Part shown: one piece after another, positions 6,196-9,448 of the stretch
Layout of the letters: each line of letters begins with the position of its first letter
Numbering within the stretch: the first letter of the stretch is position 1
The notes under the pieces: generated by a model
Seen by the model: only the letters and a program-made list of their open reading frames with translations
Databases searched by the model: none
Told to the model about the DNA's origin: nothing
Made by a program: the position numbers and the translations under genes
NCBI GenBank assembly: GCA_964549495.1
Contig: CAZJWJ010000138.1
Span: forward strand, 1-9,448
Source: JACKBJ01 sp964549495
GTDB lineage: Bacteria > Chloroflexota > Anaerolineae > Epilineales > Epilineaceae
Direction: 5' to 3'
Length of the DNA: 9,448 nucleotides

Positions 6196-9100
6196 ATGCC
6201 CGTATCAACACCATGGCTGGCGCGAACAATCGGCGCTACGGCAAGCCTCCTGGTCCTGGCGCTCTGGTCCTCGTTGGGCGGGCCGCCCAGTTCGGAGACG
6301 ACCGCACTGGCCTCCGCACCGGACGCGATCCAGAACGACGAGTCGGTAGAGGCGCCATTGGCTCCGCAGACCATGGACGGGACGATCGACGTGACGACCA
6401 CGGCTCAAAGCGTCAATGGTGACGGCGAATGCTCGCTTCCGGAGGCCATCTTCGCGGCCAACTTCGACGACAACCTGGCCATCGATCCCATCAATCCGAG
6501 CCAGATGATCACCACCGGCTGCACGCCGGGCAGTGGCGCGGACACGATCGTCCTGGCAGCGGGCGCGGTCTACCCGATGCAAGGCTTCATCGTAGACCCC
6601 TTCAATCCGGCGGGCCTCACGGCGACGCCATCGGTGACCTCGACCATCACGATCGAGGGCAATGGCGCGCGACTGGAGCACGCCGGGATCCTGGACTACC
6701 GGGCCTTCATGGTCAACAAGGACGATCCGGGTGGGGAGTACAGCAACGCCGACGGCAGCCTGACGCTTCGCAACCTCCACATCGTGGGCTTCCGAGCCCG
6801 CGGTGGCGACGGCGGTGAAGGCGGCGGCGGTGGCATGGGTGCCGGCGGCGCCGTCTACGTCCGCAACGGAAGCCTCCTGGTGGAGAACAGCACCTTCGAG
6901 GCCAACTCGGTCCGGGGTGGTGACGGGAGCACGCGGCCCGCGGCCAGCGGTCCAGGCGGCGGAGGCGGTGGAGTCTCGAGCTCGGCCGTCGGTGGCGCCG
7001 CCGGCAACGGCTCCGGCGCTGGCGGCGGTGGAGCCCGAGGCGCTGGAGGACCGGGCAGCAGCAATTCGGGTAGTGGTGGCGGCGGAACGCTCACTGCAGG
7101 CAGCTTCAATACCTCGGGCTTTGCAGGCGGAGCCGGAGGCGTCAACTGTGGCGCTGCAGGTGGAGACTACGTCGGGGGCGATGGGAACCAAGCCCCGTGC
7201 TCCGGCGGTGGTGGTGGCGGCGGGGCCGGAAATGGCAACGGCACGGCCGGCGATGGTGGGGCAGGAAACTACGGCGGAGGCGGAGGCGGCGGTGGCGAGA
7301 GCCGTGGCAGCCAGTTCGGCGTCGGATTCGGCGGAGACGGAGGGCCGGGTGGCTTCGGCGGCGGTGGCGGCGCCGGTGGCGATGGCACGGACAGCGACGG
7401 CGATGGCGGTGCGGGCGGCTACGGTGGCGGTGGCGGTGCGGCCGCGCCGGGCGGCACCGCGGGCAGCGCAGGGCGTTTCGCCGGCGCGGCCTCGGCCAGC
7501 AACGGTGGCATCGGCGGCGGCGGCGCCGGCTTGGGCGGCGCGATCTTCGTCGACGGCGGCAGCTTGACCGTCCAGAACAGCAGCTTCGCCGGAAACTCGG
7601 CCACCGGCGGCATCGCGCCAACTGGCGGCAATCCCGGAGTCGGTCGCGGTGGGGCGATCTTCACACGCAACGGAAACGTCATCGTCCAACACAGTACGAT
7701 CAGCGACAATTCCACCGACGACCTCGGCGGAGGCCTGGTGGCCGACGGCGATCCGATCGAAGGTGCCGGCAACCTGAGACTGCACAACACGATCCTGGCC
7801 AATAACGGTGCGGAGGAATGCATATCTTTCGTCCAATCCGAGACCGGGAGCGGCAACCTGGTCGAGGTCAACGGCGTGGGCGCTGCCAGCTGCCCGGGCG
7901 TCGTGCAGACGGCTGACCCGCAGTTGGGTCCCTTGACGCTAAACAGCCCCGGCAACACGCCGACCATGGCCATCCCCCTCTCCAGCCCGGCCCACAACGC
8001 GGCCGACGCGGCCCAGGGACTGGACCGGGATCAACGCGGTGTCCCGCGCCCGCAGAGTGGCGCCTACGACATCGGCGCTTTCGAGCTGCGGGTGGCCGAC
8101 CTGTCCATCGTCATCTCGGCCCTCAAGGCCGACGAGCCGCGTGGTGGAGACAATCTGGCGGGAAGCGACCGTCCATCGAACACGCAGCAGGAAGATCCTC
8201 CGCCCAACACGGTCTGGGCCGGCAACGAGGTCGTCTACCGCGTCTCGGTATTCAACAACGGTCCGGACACGGCGGTGAACGCCACCGCCACGGTCACGCT
8301 TCCGGTGGGCGTGGAGTACCTGGCCGACACCGACAGCTGCACGCCAGCCGGCGGCGGCGACGCCCCGACGATCCTGACCTGCGACCTCGGCGACATCGAG
8401 CGCTTCGACTTCGTCGAGTTCCTGATCAAGACCCGCGTCGACCCCACCTTGGTTCGCGACGAACCGACCGGCACGACGGTCATCACGGTCGAAGCCTCGG
8501 TGACCTCCGATTCGGCCGACGCCAATCTCGAGAATAACTTCGACGAGGACAGCTGCTTCGTCCAGGACCTGGCGGACCTGAAGATCACCAAGATCGTCGA
8601 GCCGCATACCGGCGTCCAGGCCGGCGAGCAGTTCACCTACACCCTGCTCGTCGACAACCTCGGTCCGTCCTCGGCTCGCAACGTGGTCGTCACCGACACG
8701 CTCGTGACCAGCGGCTTCGTGCGCGCCAACGGCTGTTCCATCGCGGTCCGCACCGACGGCGGTGCCATCGACGAGTTCAACTGCAACTTCGCCCTCTCCA
8801 CGGGCGTCTTCGACCTCGGCACCTTCGGCGCCAACTGGCTCAATCCCCGCAGCCCGACCGACATGGGCCGGGTGATCATCACCATCAACGCCACGGCCGA
8901 GGAAGGACTCGACCTGACCAACGTCGCCACGGTCACGGCCGACACGCCGGACCCGAACACGGCCAACAACATGGCCATGGTTCCGCTGTCGGTCTTCGAC
9001 ACGGTCGATCTGGCGGTCAACAAGGCAGCCCTCGGAGAGATCCAGGTGGCCGGCCAGCCAGGCCAGATCTTCGATATCGGCAATCCGGGCGCCTTCCCGG

Positions 9101-9448
9101 CCGCCCCCAACTACACCACCAGCCCGACCCACGTGACCGCCGGACGGCGCATCCGCTACCAGATCGAGGTGACCAACTTCGGCCCCTCGACGGCCGAGAA
9201 CGTGGTCCTCACCGACCGCTTGCCGGCCGGCGTGACGATCGTCCCGGGCAGCCTCACGATCTCCCAGGGCAGCTGCGAGACCGGCACGCCCGGCGAGCCC
9301 TTGGACCGCATGACCTGTGGCCTGGGCAGCATGCTGCCCTTCGGCGACGAGGGCCCGCCGCCCGTGGTCCTGACCTTCGACGTTCAGGTCGATCCGAGCC
9401 TGGACCCGGCCACGGTGCTCGAGAACGACGTCAACGTCTACTCCGAGC
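6196..9448 (+). CDS. Giant secreted beta-helix protein with glycine-rich insert and DUF11 repeats (3' partial)
   Basis: The frame is open from ATG 6196 to the right edge: 1084 codons plus one base, with no stop. The ATG has an AAGGAG 8 bases upstream and begins a signal peptide (R10, hydrophobic 12-29, possible cleavage at A-L-A 37-39). Residues 63-90 (DVTTTAQSVNGDGECSLPEA, with Cys 79) match the N-terminus of choice-of-anchor-Q beta-helix proteins, which usually read C-S-L-R-E-A. Three related rungs (GGAVYV/GGAIFV/GGAIFT, then L-x-V-x-N/H-S-T/S) start at about 217, 447 and 485. Residues 596-631 hold the end motif SPAHNAADA...DQRGVPRP...DIGAFE. At least three DUF11-type sandwiches follow, from about 633, 793 and 936, with the usual Y-x-V-x-V-x-N-x-G-P and T-L-P-V-G-V strands. 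Each has a Cys pair (715/729, 847/863, 1027/1041). Such proteins are usually secreted or surface-bound; the anchor, if any, lies beyond the window. Confidence 0.93.
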   Translation, partial: MPVSTPWLARTIGATASLLVLALWSSLGGPPSSETTALASAPDAIQNDESVEAPLAPQTMDGTIDVTTTAQSVNGDGECSLPEAIFAANFDDNLAIDPINPSQMITTGCTPGSGADTIVLAAGAVYPMQGFIVDPFNPAGLTATPSVTSTITIEGNGARLEHAGILDYRAFMVNKDDPGGEYSNADGSLTLRNLHIVGFRARGGDGGEGGGGGMGAGGAVYVRNGSLLVENSTFEANSVRGGDGSTRPAASGPGGGGGGVSSSAVGGAAGNGSGAGGGGARGAGGPGSSNSGSGGGGTLTAGSFNTSGFAGGAGGVNCGAAGGDYVGGDGNQAPCSGGGGGGGAGNGNGTAGDGGAGNYGGGGGGGGESRGSQFGVGFGGDGGPGGFGGGGGAGGDGTDSDGDGGAGGYGGGGGAAAPGGTAGSAGRFAGAASASNGGIGGGGAGLGGAIFVDGGSLTVQNSSFAGNSATGGIAPTGGNPGVGRGGAIFTRNGNVIVQHSTISDNSTDDLGGGLVADGDPIEGAGNLRLHNTILANNGAEECISFVQSETGSGNLVEVNGVGAASCPGVVQTADPQLGPLTLNSPGNTPTMAIPLSSPAHNAADAAQGLDRDQRGVPRPQSGAYDIGAFELRVADLSIVISALKADEPRGGDNLAGSDRPSNTQQEDPPPNTVWAGNEVVYRVSVFNNGPDTAVNATATVTLPVGVEYLADTDSCTPAGGGDAPTILTCDLGDIERFDFVEFLIKTRVDPTLVRDEPTGTTVITVEASVTSDSADANLENNFDEDSCFVQDLADLKITKIVEPHTGVQAGEQFTYTLLVDNLGPSSARNVVVTDTLVTSGFVRANGCSIAVRTDGGAIDEFNCNFALSTGVFDLGTFGANWLNPRSPTDMGRVIITINATAEEGLDLTNVATVTADTPDPNTANNMAMVPLSVFDTVDLAVNKAALGEIQVAGQPGQIFDIGNPGAFPAAPNYTTSPTHVTAGRRIRYQIEVTNFGPSTAENVVLTDRLPAGVTIVPGSLTISQGSCETGTPGEPLDRMTCGLGSMLPFGDEGPPPVVLTFDVQVDPSLDPATVLENDVNVYSE
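6799..7540 (+). repeat. Glycine-rich low-complexity coding segment within the beta-helix
   Basis: Codons for residues about 202-448 are dominated by GGC, GGT and GGA, roughly half glycine by eye, broken by Ala, Ser, Asn and Asp. One beta-helix rung (217-243) interrupts it. It contains a D-S-D-G-D-G stretch (399-404) resembling a calcium loop, and two cysteines (318, 335). It does not have the G-x-y period of collagen or a regular RTX nonapeptide period. On the DNA level it is imperfect and not a tandem array of fixed unit length. The composition recalls mycobacterial PE_PGRS proteins, but no PE domain is present. Confidence 0.85.

Noticed and set aside
5919..6422. A 167-residue + strand open frame covering the divergent spacer and the start of the beta-helix gene
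   Set aside because: It has no SD, unlikely composition, and overlaps a well-supported start in a different frame.
6799..7540. Glycine-codon repeats considered as a CRISPR array or a tandem DNA repeat
   Set aside because: There is no repeat of constant length or spacer structure, and the frame stays open; it is low-complexity protein coding.
6205..7836. A 543-residue minus-strand open frame rich in Ala, Thr and Arg
   Set aside because: It is the antisense reading of the beta-helix and glycine-rich codons. The plus frame has an SD, signal peptide and family motifs.
7939..9132. A 397-residue minus-strand open frame rich in Val, Asp, Gly and Arg
   Set aside because: It lies opposite the DUF11 repeats, whose strands and cysteine pairs are coherent in the plus frame.

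Overview
The window is GC-rich bacterial DNA (roughly two-thirds G+C by eye). It carries four protein genes, all predicted to act outside the cytoplasm. Two genes are cut by the window edges. I see no RNA gene, insertion sequence, phage gene or CRISPR array. The organism cannot be fixed from this sequence. The base composition, a lipoprotein with Asp after the lipobox Cys, a CRTAC1/ASPIC protein paired with a TPR protein, DUF11 and choice-of-anchor-Q-like modules and a dockerin together fit a high-GC diderm with large secreted proteins, such as an Acidobacteriota, Planctomycetota or Krumholzibacteria/Eisenbacteria-like lineage, or a Wenzhouxiangella-like gammaproteobacterium. This placement is inference.

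Layout. Positions 1-2018 (+) hold the 3' end of a gene for a secreted multidomain protein: tandem beta-sandwich repeats, a two-loop dockerin-like EF-hand module, a nidogen-like beta-sandwich and a glycine-containing tail. Two consecutive hairpins follow (2029-2060 and 2078-2112). The second ends in TTTT and looks like an intrinsic terminator. The rest of the convergent spacer up to 2392 has no recognisable gene. Positions 2393-5829 (-) are a two-gene operon read right to left: a lipoprotein with seven FG-GAP/VCBS calcium-type repeats and a C-terminal ASPIC/UnbV domain, then a membrane-anchored TPR protein whose start codon overlaps the lipoprotein stop codon (ATGA). A perfect TATAAT lies 7 bases before the lipoprotein ATG, with no Shine-Dalgarno sequence, suggesting a leaderless mRNA. 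A 366-bp divergent spacer follows. Positions 6196-9448 (+) are the first 1084 codons of a very large secreted protein: signal peptide, a parallel beta-helix of the choice-of-anchor-Q type split by about 200 glycine-rich residues, then at least three DUF11 repeats. It has no stop codon inside the window.

How the parts may work together. The window reads as a cell-envelope and secreted-protein locus. The CRTAC1-TPR pair is a recurrent neighbour pair whose role is poorly known; the coupling seen here argues that the two proteins act together at the membrane. The flanking genes encode long surface or secreted proteins with calcium-type or disulfide-type stabilisation. Nothing in the sequence proves that the flanking genes work with the operon.
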